Assembly (NCBI RefSeq): GCF_040365005.1
Contig: NZ_BAABWV010000003.1
Location: forward strand, 124,001-188,000
Reading direction: 5' to 3'
Length of the DNA stretch: 64,000 nucleotides
Origin: Antarcticimicrobium sp040365005
Lineage (GTDB): Bacteria; Pseudomonadota; Alphaproteobacteria; Rhodobacterales; Rhodobacteraceae
Part shown: positions 56,950 to 64,000 of the stretch, one piece after another
Numbering within the stretch: position 1 is the stretch's first letter
Layout of the letters: the number at the start of each line of letters is the position of its first letter
Notes under the pieces: model-generated
Told to the model about the DNA's origin: nothing
Seen by the model: the letters and a program-made list of their open reading frames with translations, nothing else
Database searches by the model: none
Program-made: the position numbers and the translations under genes

Positions 56950-58418
56950 GCCGGTCCCCGGTCATATGGGTCGGCGGCGTCATCGCCTCGGTACTGGCGC
57001 ATGGGGTGCTGCTCGGGCTGGTTTTGCTGACGATCCGCCCCGGCCCGGTCGAGGAGCAGCCCCCGCCGGAAACCCGCCTGATGGTCGAGGCGCACCGGCT
57101 GGAACGCATCAAGGTGCCGGAACGGGCGCCCGAGGCCGAGGCGGCGGCCGAGGACACCGCCCGGGGCACGACGGTGGGGGCCGGCGCGATCCCGCGCGGG
57201 CGGGCCAGACCCACCGCGCCACCACTGGACGCGGCACAGGCGACCCCGGCCCCGGCGCAACGGCTGGCCGCCGGGGCAGTGCAAACGGAGAAGGCGCCGG
57301 AACCGCAAAGCCCCGCCGCCCGCGTCATCGCCACGCGCGCGCCCATCGAAGCCGCACGCCCCGCCGAGGCCCCGGTCACCGGAACCGTCGCAGCGGTCGC
57401 GGCGCGGGCGAACCGGGTCTCGGCCCTTGCCGCCGTGGCCCGCGCCACCGATGTGATCCCGGCGACCCCGGCGGCGATGCCCGCCGCCCTCTCCGCCCCG
57501 CGCGCCGAGACGGCGGCGCAGCAGGCACCCCAAGCCCGTCCCCTCGCCCCCGGGCACCTGCAGGGCGCCCGCACCGAACCCGCCACGCCGCAGCCTGAGC
57601 GTATGACCGCCGCGCTGGCGTTCCAGGGCGGCGACGGCGAGGTCGATCCCGTCTCGCTCGCCGCATTCCAGAGCTTTGTCCGCCCGGACGCGGCAGGGGC
57701 CGGTGCGCAGGCGCTGCGCGACGGGGTGGCCGGGCTGCTCTCCGGGGTGCCCTGCGGGCGGCTCCAGGTCGCCTTCGATCCCGAGAGCGCCACACTGCAG
57801 GTCAACGGCCACGTGCCCGAAACCGACATGCGCGCGCCCGTGCTCGCCGCCCTGCGCGACCAGATGGGGGGCGATATCGCGGTCTCCGACAACATCCTGG
57901 TGCTGCCGCGCCCGCAATGCAGCGCCCTGACCGGCATCGCCGGGGTCGGCCTGCCGCAATCCACCGACCAGATCACCAACCCGCTGCTGATCGGGGCGGG
58001 CACCCAGGCGCGGGTGTTTTCCTATGTCGCGGGCGATCCGCTATCCTTTGACCTGACCGCGCCAGACTATCCCGCGTGGATCTATGTCGATTACTTCGAC
58101 GCCGGCGGTAACGTGCTGCACCTGGTGCCGAACGACTACGCCGAACTGCGCCGGTCAGAGGCGCAAGGCGCCCTGCAGGTCGGCGCGAAAGCGGCGGGGG
58201 AAACCGGGCTGCGCCTGTTGATCGGCCCGCCCTACGGGCAGGAGATCGCGGTCGCCTTCGCCGCCTCCGAGCCGCTCTACGACGGGTTGAGGCCGCTGAC
58301 GGAACCGGCGGCGCCCTACCTTGACTGGCTCAAGGACCGGGTCGCCGAAGTGCGCGCGCGCAACCCGCGGTTCAAGGGCGAATGGGTCTATTTCTTTGTC
58401 CGCACGTCGGAGAACTAG
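56946..58418 (+). CDS. TonB-like protein with a DUF4384-type periplasmic tail
   Basis: 490 residues. The N-terminal membrane segment has the TonB-type Ser and His (S15 and H19 in ASVLAHGVLLGLVLL) needed for coupling to ExbB/ExbD. An Ala/Pro-rich spacer (~45-215) crosses the periplasm. The C-terminus is not the TonB fold: it has a two-cysteine segment (VPCGRLQVAFDP and RPQCSAL) and a DUF4384-like domain (WIYVDYFDAGGNVLHLVPN, EPLYDGLRPLTEPAAPY), matching the corresponding part of PpkA. So a proton-driven arm appears to carry the same module as the T6SS kinase sensor. Last gene of the exb operon; converges on the second caspase gene. Confidence 0.85.
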   Translation: MSRSPVIWVGGVIASVLAHGVLLGLVLLTIRPGPVEEQPPPETRLMVEAHRLERIKVPERAPEAEAAAEDTARGTTVGAGAIPRGRARPTAPPLDAAQATPAPAQRLAAGAVQTEKAPEPQSPAARVIATRAPIEAARPAEAPVTGTVAAVAARANRVSALAAVARATDVIPATPAAMPAALSAPRAETAAQQAPQARPLAPGHLQGARTEPATPQPERMTAALAFQGGDGEVDPVSLAAFQSFVRPDAAGAGAQALRDGVAGLLSGVPCGRLQVAFDPESATLQVNGHVPETDMRAPVLAALRDQMGGDIAVSDNILVLPRPQCSALTGIAGVGLPQSTDQITNPLLIGAGTQARVFSYVAGDPLSFDLTAPDYPAWIYVDYFDAGGNVLHLVPNDYAELRRSEAQGALQVGAKAAGETGLRLLIGPPYGQEIAVAFAASEPLYDGLRPLTEPAAPYLDWLKDRVAEVRARNPRFKGEWVYFFVRTSEN

Positions 58419-58421
58419 GGG

Positions 58422-59903
58422 CTACTGACAGCCCCCGGCGGCCCAGCTTTTCATCGCCCGTTTCAGCACCCCGCCGAACGGGTGCTGTTTGTCGAGCGAG
58501 CGGGTCTTGGAGGCCTGCAGATAGGTCCGGCCCTGGTCGCACAGCCGCGCCCTGGACCACTGGTGACAGCTGGCGCAGGTCTTGTCCTTCCAATAGCTGT
58601 CGGGCAGCCCCTCGACCGGCGGGAACAACGGGCTGGCGCCGATCAGCTCGGCCATGGTCTTGCCCGAGATCTCCGGATCGTCCGAGAGCAGCGGGCTGGC
58701 AAAACTCACCGGACCGGCCTCGGCGCCGGGCGGGGACGGGGCCGCATCCGGCGCGTCCGATTTCGCGGCGGGCGGCCCTTCAGGATCGGTCGCAGCACCC
58801 TGTTGCAGCGCGGCGATCTCCTGCGCCACGAACTCGGCATAGACACTGTTCGGATAGCGTTCGAGGAAGCCGCGGTAATCGCCCAGCGTGGCGGATTGCT
58901 GCGCTTGTTCCAGCATCGCCTGTTCCGCCCGCGACGGCCCGGCGCGCGAGGGCGTGGCAGCGCGGGCCTTGCCGGTGACCAGTTCGTTTTCCATCACCGC
59001 GTTCAGCAGCCGCTGCGCCTCTTCCGAATAGACTCCGTTGGGATAGGCGCGCAGGAACAGCATGAGCTGCACCGGCTCGCCCGAGGCCTGCACGCTGCGC
59101 CAGACCTGAAGCTCTTCCAGCGTGTCGGGCGGGGCGGAGGACCGGGAAAAGAAGAAATCACTGGTCAGCGACGAGGTGTCCCAAGGTGTCTGCCGGCCGC
59201 CGGTCTCGGACAGCACCTGGACCCGGACCTGCTTGAACAGCTGTTCGATCGGCTGGCCGGGATCGCGCAACCGCTGGGCCAGCGCGCGGGTGAACGGGCT
59301 GTTGCCCTCCACCCCGTCCAGCGCCACGCCGCCCGGTTCGGTGGCATAGGCCAGAAAGGTGCCGGTGGGCGCCTGCATCTCGGCCAGCCCGCTGTCGTTG
59401 AACACCGGCAGGTCCGAGAACGGGTTGTTGCGGCAGGAATCGAGGATCACGATATTGGTGCGGTTGCTGGCCGAATACATCTGCCGCAGCACCGATTGCG
59501 CCTCGACCGCCACCAGGTCGAGATCCGCCGCGTCGGCCAGGTCGGTGTCCACCGGCAGCAGGTAGTTGGTGCCGAAACTCTGCACCGCGTGGCCGGCATA
59601 GTAGAACAACCCGGTCGCCTCCTTGCCGGCCTGGCGCAGGGCGCGGCCGAACTGGGCGATGCCGCGCTTCATCGCGATCTGGTTCGCATCGGTGATCAGT
59701 GTGACCTCGAATCCCAGCCCCTCCAGCGTGCCGGCGATCAGCCGGGCATCGTTCACCGGGTTGTCCAGCGCCGTCACCCGGCCGTATTCGGAATTGCCGA
59801 TGATCAGTGCCAGGCGCTGCTCGGCCCGCGCGCCGCCGGTCGCGATGACCAGCACGGCGGCGGCCAGCCGCAGCAGCAGAAAGACGTGCCTTGTCAATCG
59901 CAT
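58422..59903 (-). CDS. Secreted caspase-like protease with a C-terminal CxxCH motif
   Basis: 493 residues, signal peptide (cleavage near GARAEQ, residue 27). Caspase p20-type domain with catalytic His105 in YYAGHAVQSF and Cys157 in ILDSCRNNP, both intact; the rest of the domain runs to about 255. A helical middle region (~265-380) includes FLRAYPNGVYSEEAQRLL and FLERYPNSVYAEFVAQEIAA, tetratricopeptide-like. The C-terminus has K-T-C443-A-S-C446-H447, the c-type haem attachment motif, with M484 as a possible distal ligand and further Cys455 and Cys492. Alternatively the cysteines form disulphides or bind metal. Convergent with the TonB-like gene. Confidence 0.88.
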   Translation of the reverse strand: MRLTRHVFLLLRLAAAVLVIATGGARAEQRLALIIGNSEYGRVTALDNPVNDARLIAGTLEGLGFEVTLITDANQIAMKRGIAQFGRALRQAGKEATGLFYYAGHAVQSFGTNYLLPVDTDLADAADLDLVAVEAQSVLRQMYSASNRTNIVILDSCRNNPFSDLPVFNDSGLAEMQAPTGTFLAYATEPGGVALDGVEGNSPFTRALAQRLRDPGQPIEQLFKQVRVQVLSETGGRQTPWDTSSLTSDFFFSRSSAPPDTLEELQVWRSVQASGEPVQLMLFLRAYPNGVYSEEAQRLLNAVMENELVTGKARAATPSRAGPSRAEQAMLEQAQQSATLGDYRGFLERYPNSVYAEFVAQEIAALQQGAATDPEGPPAAKSDAPDAAPSPPGAEAGPVSFASPLLSDDPEISGKTMAELIGASPLFPPVEGLPDSYWKDKTCASCHQWSRARLCDQGRTYLQASKTRSLDKQHPFGGVLKRAMKSWAAGGCQ

Positions 59904-60055
59904 CCGGTCTTTTGCGCCCCTGCCCGATCCCTGTTGCCGGGCAGCTTAGCAGTTCGGCATAAAAAGTAACGAAGCAATCTCTTTTCCTTCGGCTTCGGGC
60001 AAGATTGCCGTTAGGCTGATGTCAGACCCGGCCCGATCCGCCAAGGGAGGATGGC

Positions 60056-61102
60056 ATGAGAGTCCTGTTTCGCCTCTGCGCAGTGATCCTGATCCTGCCG
60101 TTGCTGGCCCTTGCGCCCGCCCCGCAGGCCCGGGCCGACGGCCCGTTCGCGGGGGGCTGGCGGTTGGACTCCGACGCCTCGGAGCTTCGGTTCCTGTCGA
60201 TCAAGAACGGCGACACCACCGAGGCGAACCGCTTTACCACGATCAGCGGGCTGGTCACCGCCCAGGGCAAGGCGCAGCTGCGGGTGCTGCTTGATTCGGT
60301 GGACACCGGCATCGACCTGCGCAACGTGCGGCTGCGGTTCATGTTGTTCGAAACCTTCCTCCACCCCGAGGCGGTCATCACCGCGCAGCTTGATGCCGCG
60401 CGCCTGGCCGACCTGCCGACCATGCGCCACAAGGAGATCGACCTGAACTATGCTCTGTCGCTGCACGGCATGACCCAGAGCGGCCGCGCGCGGGTCGCCG
60501 TCACCCTGTTGGCCGAGGACCGGGTGCAGGTCGCCTCGGTCGCGCCGATCCCGGTGTCGGCGACCAGGTTCGGCATGGCACAGGGCATCGCCAAGCTGGA
60601 AGAGGCCGCCGAGGTCTCGGTAGTGCCGGTGGGCGTCGTCAGCTTTTCACTGGTGTTCGAGCCCGGCGCGCGCGCCCCGCAACCCGCCCCAGAGGCCACG
60701 GGACCAGCGGTAACCGCAGTCCCCGCCAGTGCGGAGCCGGGGGATTGCGCCGACCGGCTCGACGCGGCCTCGCGCGCCGGCGGCATCCATTTCGCCCCGG
60801 CCAGCGCGCGGCTCGCGGCCAAGAGCGCAGCCGCGCTCGACCGGGTGAGCGAGATCGCGCAAGGCTGCGCGAGGCTGCGGATCGAGATCGCCGGTCACAC
60901 CGATTCCGACGGCGCCGCCGAGGCCAACCTCAGGCTCAGCCGCGCCCGTGCCGAGGCGGTGGCCAGGGCATTAGCAACGCGCGGCGTCGACCCGGCCCGG
61001 CTGCACACCGTCGGCCACGGCGAGACCCGGCCACGGGTGCCAAACAGCAGCCCGGCGAACAAGGCGCTGAACCGGCGTATCGAATTCGCGGTCCTGCAAT
61101 AG
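60056..61102 (+). CDS. YceI-OmpA fusion periplasmic protein
   Basis: 348 residues, signal peptide (cleavage near QARADG, residue 28). A YceI/lipocalin-like domain (about 30-205; WRLDSDASELRFLSIKNGDT, LDSVDTGIDLRNVRLR, TMRHKEIDL) that in other proteins binds isoprenoid-type ligands is followed by a short Pro/Ala linker and an OmpA domain (~235-348; IHFAPASARLAAKSAAALDR, IAGHTDSDGAAEANLRLSRA, KALNRRIEFAV) for peptidoglycan binding. Strong ribosome-binding site (AAGGGAGG). It stands alone between the second caspase gene and the large gene at 61229. Confidence 0.88.
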   Translation: MRVLFRLCAVILILPLLALAPAPQARADGPFAGGWRLDSDASELRFLSIKNGDTTEANRFTTISGLVTAQGKAQLRVLLDSVDTGIDLRNVRLRFMLFETFLHPEAVITAQLDAARLADLPTMRHKEIDLNYALSLHGMTQSGRARVAVTLLAEDRVQVASVAPIPVSATRFGMAQGIAKLEEAAEVSVVPVGVVSFSLVFEPGARAPQPAPEATGPAVTAVPASAEPGDCADRLDAASRAGGIHFAPASARLAAKSAAALDRVSEIAQGCARLRIEIAGHTDSDGAAEANLRLSRARAEAVARALATRGVDPARLHTVGHGETRPRVPNSSPANKALNRRIEFAVLQ

Positions 61103-61228
61103 CGCGGCTTTCGCAGCCCGCGCTTGCGCCGAATCACCAGACCGGGCCACTCTGACCCATCGCATAGTTATGTTTTTGTTGTGTCTGCCTCCAAACCGGA
61201 GGACGGCGATTGATTTGGAGCCGCGCCC

Positions 61229-64000
61229 ATGCCCGACGGCCTGACCCCTGCGCAGATCGACTTCATCAACACCTATATCCGCATGCCCAAACGCATCGGC
61301 AAGAAGAAGGCCCGCAAGCGGCGCGAGGCGGCGGCGCGCGAATTCGGCGCCTTCAACGTGCGGCGCGACGTGGTCGAGGAGCGCATCCTGCAGATCGAGG
61401 ACGCCGGGGTCCGTGCCGACCTACTGGCCGAGCTTGCCGGCGCCGAGCAGATCATCGAGGCCAACCCGAAAAAGCCGGATTTCGACGGCGGGCTGGCGCA
61501 TCTGGACCAGGTCAACACCACCGCCTGGATTCGCCTGCAACAGCAGGAGGCCGGCAAGAAATACGACGCGGTGCATGACCGGGTGGAGGCGATGCTCGCC
61601 TCGCTCAGGGATGGTCCCGATGCGATGGCCTTCGACAACCAGGACGACATCCTCCTGGTCTGGGGCTTTGCGCAGGAAAAGTACCAAAGCGGGCTGGAGA
61701 CGGATTCGCTCAAGGATCTCGACGGCGCGGTCAAGGCGCTCGACCGGCTGTCGGGGCTGCTCGACTCGGCCGATACGATCAACCCGTTCGAACTGCGCAC
61801 CGAGGTCCTGGCCGAGGTGCGCGAAAGCGCCGAAGAGGGGCTGGCCGACACCGTGCAGGAGGCCCGCCGCGAGCTGACCGAGATTTCCAACGCGCTGCTG
61901 CAACTGCGCGACCGGGCGATCCGGGCCTTTACCGCCGTCGCCATTCCCGACGATATCGAGGCGCTGCTCGACCGGGTGGGCCGGCGCCTTGACGCGGCGG
62001 GCGAGGTCGGCGCGGCCGAACTGCCGGCACGGGCCGCCGTCGCGCGTACCGCCTATGACGCCGCCGAGGCCGGCGTCGATGCCCGGATCGCGGACAAGAC
62101 CGCCTGGCAGGAGGTGGAGCGCCGCTTCCTGCGCAGCTGGGACATGATCACCGGTCACGCCCACAAGGACGAGCCGACCTATGTGAAGCCGAAATTCGAC
62201 CTGATCGCCGCCGCCTACGCCGGCGCGCAGGCCAAGGCCGACGGTGGCGATTTCGCCGGTGCGCGCACGGATCTGCAACCGCATCTGGCCCCGGCGGTGG
62301 ACCTGCTCGACCTCGCCGACGACTATGGCCGCTACCTCGCCATGGAGACGGTCCGGCAGGAGATACTGGACGATCTGCCGCCGCCCGGGAACTTCAACGG
62401 GGTGCCACAGATCAAGACCGCAATCGAGGCCGCGCTGGCCCTGATGACCGAGGCGAAGGCCGCCCGCGACGCCGAGGACATGGCCGAAGCCGTGCGCAAG
62501 CTCGACGCGATCCCGGCGGCGGTCGCGGCCCATGATCGGCTGCAAGTCGCGCTGCGAAAGTACAACGGGAACTTCACGTCGGTCGATGACAAGATCGTCG
62601 CCTACGACGCGATGGACGCGGGCATCACCAACAAGGTCAAGGACGAGATCGACCTGATGCGCGACACCCTGCAAGAGGCCGCGGCCCTGACCATGGGCGG
62701 CGACCTGCTGGGCGGATCGCACAAGCTCAAGGGGCTGATCGGGCATTTCAAGGCGCTCGACAAGACCATCGCCCGCATAACCGAGTTCAACACCGAGTAT
62801 CCGCTGTTCACCGCCCGCCGCCGCGAAACACGGGGCAGGCGCGGTCCCGGCGGGCGGGTGGCGATCGAGGAGTATTACCAGCGGCTCAGGGATGATGACC
62901 GGCGGATCAAGGATTATACCACCGGCGCCGACAAGGATTTCGGCCTCGCCCTGGCCGCCGCCATCGCGCTCAAGGACCAGCACGGCGAAAAGATGGCGCT
63001 GGCCGACCAGGCGCAGGATTACCTGAAACGACGCGAGGATCTGACCACCGAGATCGCCCGGCTGGAGGGCGGCGGCGCCGGCGGCACGCAGGCGGCCGAG
63101 GCAATCGCCACCACCCGGCAATCCATGGCCAATGCGCAATCGGCGACCCGGTCGGGCGACTGGGGCGGCGCGGTGCGGCTGTTGATCCACGCCGCGATGG
63201 AGCTGGAAAGAGGCACCCGTGCCGCCGACATCGCCGACCGGATCGACGGGCTGCAGGATACCGACAACCTCGACGGCGATTTCGACGCCGCCCTGGGCGA
63301 GTTCCGCAAGGTCGCGCAGGCGGTCGCCGGGTTCGATTCCGAGAACCTGTTCACCGACCGGTTGGAGGGCGCAGAGCGCACCGCCGAGTCCGGCCGCGCG
63401 CAGATGGCCGCCGACCCGGTCGCCGCCAAGCAATGCGTCCAACAGGGCATCGCCGCCTGCAAGGAGGTAGCAACACAGGTCAACATGAGCCTGCTGTACC
63501 GCGACCGGCTGACGCAGACAGAACGTGACCGTGACGTGATCAAGGACAGCAATGTCGACAAGAGCCTTGATCCCGAACTCGAAGAGATCAAGACCCGGCT
63601 GCGCGCCGCCAAGCAGTTGGCCGATGCCCGCGACTATGCCGGGGCGCTGAACGAACTGACCGAGGCAGACAGGCAGATCGGCATCGCCGTGCAGGTGCGA
63701 GACGTGTTTCAGACCGTCTACAAGCCCAACCGCGACGATTTCAAATACGTGCTGAAGAAACTGCGCAAGTCCGATGTCGCGCCCGGGTTCGGCGACGAGA
63801 TCGACCGGCTCGACCGGATCAAGACCGCCATGGAAGAGGCGCTGACGGCACGCGACATCGCCCGCGTCAAGACGCTGGCCAAGGAGGGCGCCGGGTTGCT
63901 GCAGCCCTACCTCGACCTTGCCGACAACTACAAATTCGCGACCAAATCGTACAAACGCCACTACACCGACACCGGCGCAAAGGCCTTCGCGCATCCCGCG
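61229..64000 (+). CDS. Very large helical-repeat protein, incomplete at the window edge
   Basis: At least 924 residues, open to the right edge. The N-terminus is basic (MPKRIGKKKARKRREAAARE) with no signal sequence; the rest is almost entirely predicted helical, with recurring GD...A...L helical hairpins (AKADGGDFAGARTDLQPHL, RSGDWGGAVRLLIHAAMELE, ARDYAGALNELTEADRQIG). Only two or three cysteines. The style recalls the repeats of the 53426 protein. No family recognised. The large antisense frame at 61421-63994 is a GC-codon-bias shadow. It may be a T6SS cargo or a scaffolding protein; only the position at the island edge suggests this. Confidence 0.75.
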   Translation, partial: MPDGLTPAQIDFINTYIRMPKRIGKKKARKRREAAAREFGAFNVRRDVVEERILQIEDAGVRADLLAELAGAEQIIEANPKKPDFDGGLAHLDQVNTTAWIRLQQQEAGKKYDAVHDRVEAMLASLRDGPDAMAFDNQDDILLVWGFAQEKYQSGLETDSLKDLDGAVKALDRLSGLLDSADTINPFELRTEVLAEVRESAEEGLADTVQEARRELTEISNALLQLRDRAIRAFTAVAIPDDIEALLDRVGRRLDAAGEVGAAELPARAAVARTAYDAAEAGVDARIADKTAWQEVERRFLRSWDMITGHAHKDEPTYVKPKFDLIAAAYAGAQAKADGGDFAGARTDLQPHLAPAVDLLDLADDYGRYLAMETVRQEILDDLPPPGNFNGVPQIKTAIEAALALMTEAKAARDAEDMAEAVRKLDAIPAAVAAHDRLQVALRKYNGNFTSVDDKIVAYDAMDAGITNKVKDEIDLMRDTLQEAAALTMGGDLLGGSHKLKGLIGHFKALDKTIARITEFNTEYPLFTARRRETRGRRGPGGRVAIEEYYQRLRDDDRRIKDYTTGADKDFGLALAAAIALKDQHGEKMALADQAQDYLKRREDLTTEIARLEGGGAGGTQAAEAIATTRQSMANAQSATRSGDWGGAVRLLIHAAMELERGTRAADIADRIDGLQDTDNLDGDFDAALGEFRKVAQAVAGFDSENLFTDRLEGAERTAESGRAQMAADPVAAKQCVQQGIAACKEVATQVNMSLLYRDRLTQTERDRDVIKDSNVDKSLDPELEEIKTRLRAAKQLADARDYAGALNELTEADRQIGIAVQVRDVFQTVYKPNRDDFKYVLKKLRKSDVAPGFGDEIDRLDRIKTAMEEALTARDIARVKTLAKEGAGLLQPYLDLADNYKFATKSYKRHYTDTGAKAFAHPA

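Noticed and set aside
56946..58418. A classical TonB for iron uptake
   Set aside because: The membrane segment is TonB-like, but the C-terminus has no TonB fold and no TonB-dependent receptor lies in the window.
61421..63994. An 857-codon open frame on the minus strand at the right edge
   Set aside because: The plus-strand frame from 61229 has a better start context, codon use and repeat structure; the minus frame is a codon-bias shadow.

Overview
The window is GC-rich chromosomal DNA from an alphaproteobacterium of the order Rhodobacterales (roseobacter-type). This rests on the gpmI / LytM-peptidase / C-terminal-protease gene order, several small uncharacterised proteins typical of that order, a GAAC-N7-GAAC-like SOS box, and a bacterial sodium channel with the TLESWS filter known from Ruegeria/Silicibacter. 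Coding density is very high. No rRNA, tRNA, insertion sequence or CRISPR array was recognised. The species cannot be named from the sequence alone.

Positions 1-18.9 kb are mostly housekeeping: ilvD with an overlapping lipoprotein gene; two uncharacterised genes ending at a clear stem-loop terminator; a minus-strand run of gpmI, an EnvC-like degenerate LytM peptidase and a CtpA-type S41 protease; an error-prone polymerase dnaE2 that lacks its usual C-terminal part and ends inside a hairpin repeat; a zf-CHCC protein; an SDR with a divergent LysR regulator; a CDF metal exporter with a divergent MerR regulator and a readable MerR-type promoter; polA; an FMN reductase; and a hydroxypyruvate-isomerase-like protein.

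From about 19 kb to the right edge lies one large type VI secretion (T6SS) island. Its left flank (plus strand except for one gene) carries a periplasmic caspase-like protease with Sel1 repeats, an outer-membrane-type protein, a secreted protein of unknown function, an M15 peptidase (minus strand), an OmpA-domain protein and the Ser/Thr kinase PpkA. The minus-strand block 25.7-53.2 kb carries pppA, tagF, tssM, tssL, tssK, tagH (FHA), PAAR, a DUF6931-type gene, vgrG, a TssB/TssC fusion, a sodium channel, clpV (tssH), tssG, tssF, tssE, tagJ, hcp, tssC, tssB and tssA. Twelve of the thirteen core subunits are present. The lipoprotein TssJ is not seen, and TssL carries its own OmpA-type peptidoglycan-binding domain. 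PpkA, PppA, FHA protein and TagF make a complete threonine-phosphorylation control set.

The right flank carries an uncharacterised 531-residue helical-repeat protein, a small secreted protein, an ExbB-ExbD-ExbD-TonB-like operon, a second periplasmic caspase-like protease with a CxxCH motif, a YceI-OmpA protein, and a very large helical protein that runs off the window.

The most unusual item is the 1136-residue protein at 38158-41568. It joins a near-duplicate of TssB, seventeen or more 21-residue acidic repeats, a second TssB-like domain, a TssC-like domain and an Asp-rich tail. It is translationally coupled to the sodium-channel gene and coexists with normal tssB and tssC. A second unusual feature is a shared two-cysteine plus DUF4384-like periplasmic module on both the kinase PpkA and the TonB-like protein, which suggests that envelope state, proton-motive force and T6SS phosphorylation control are linked.
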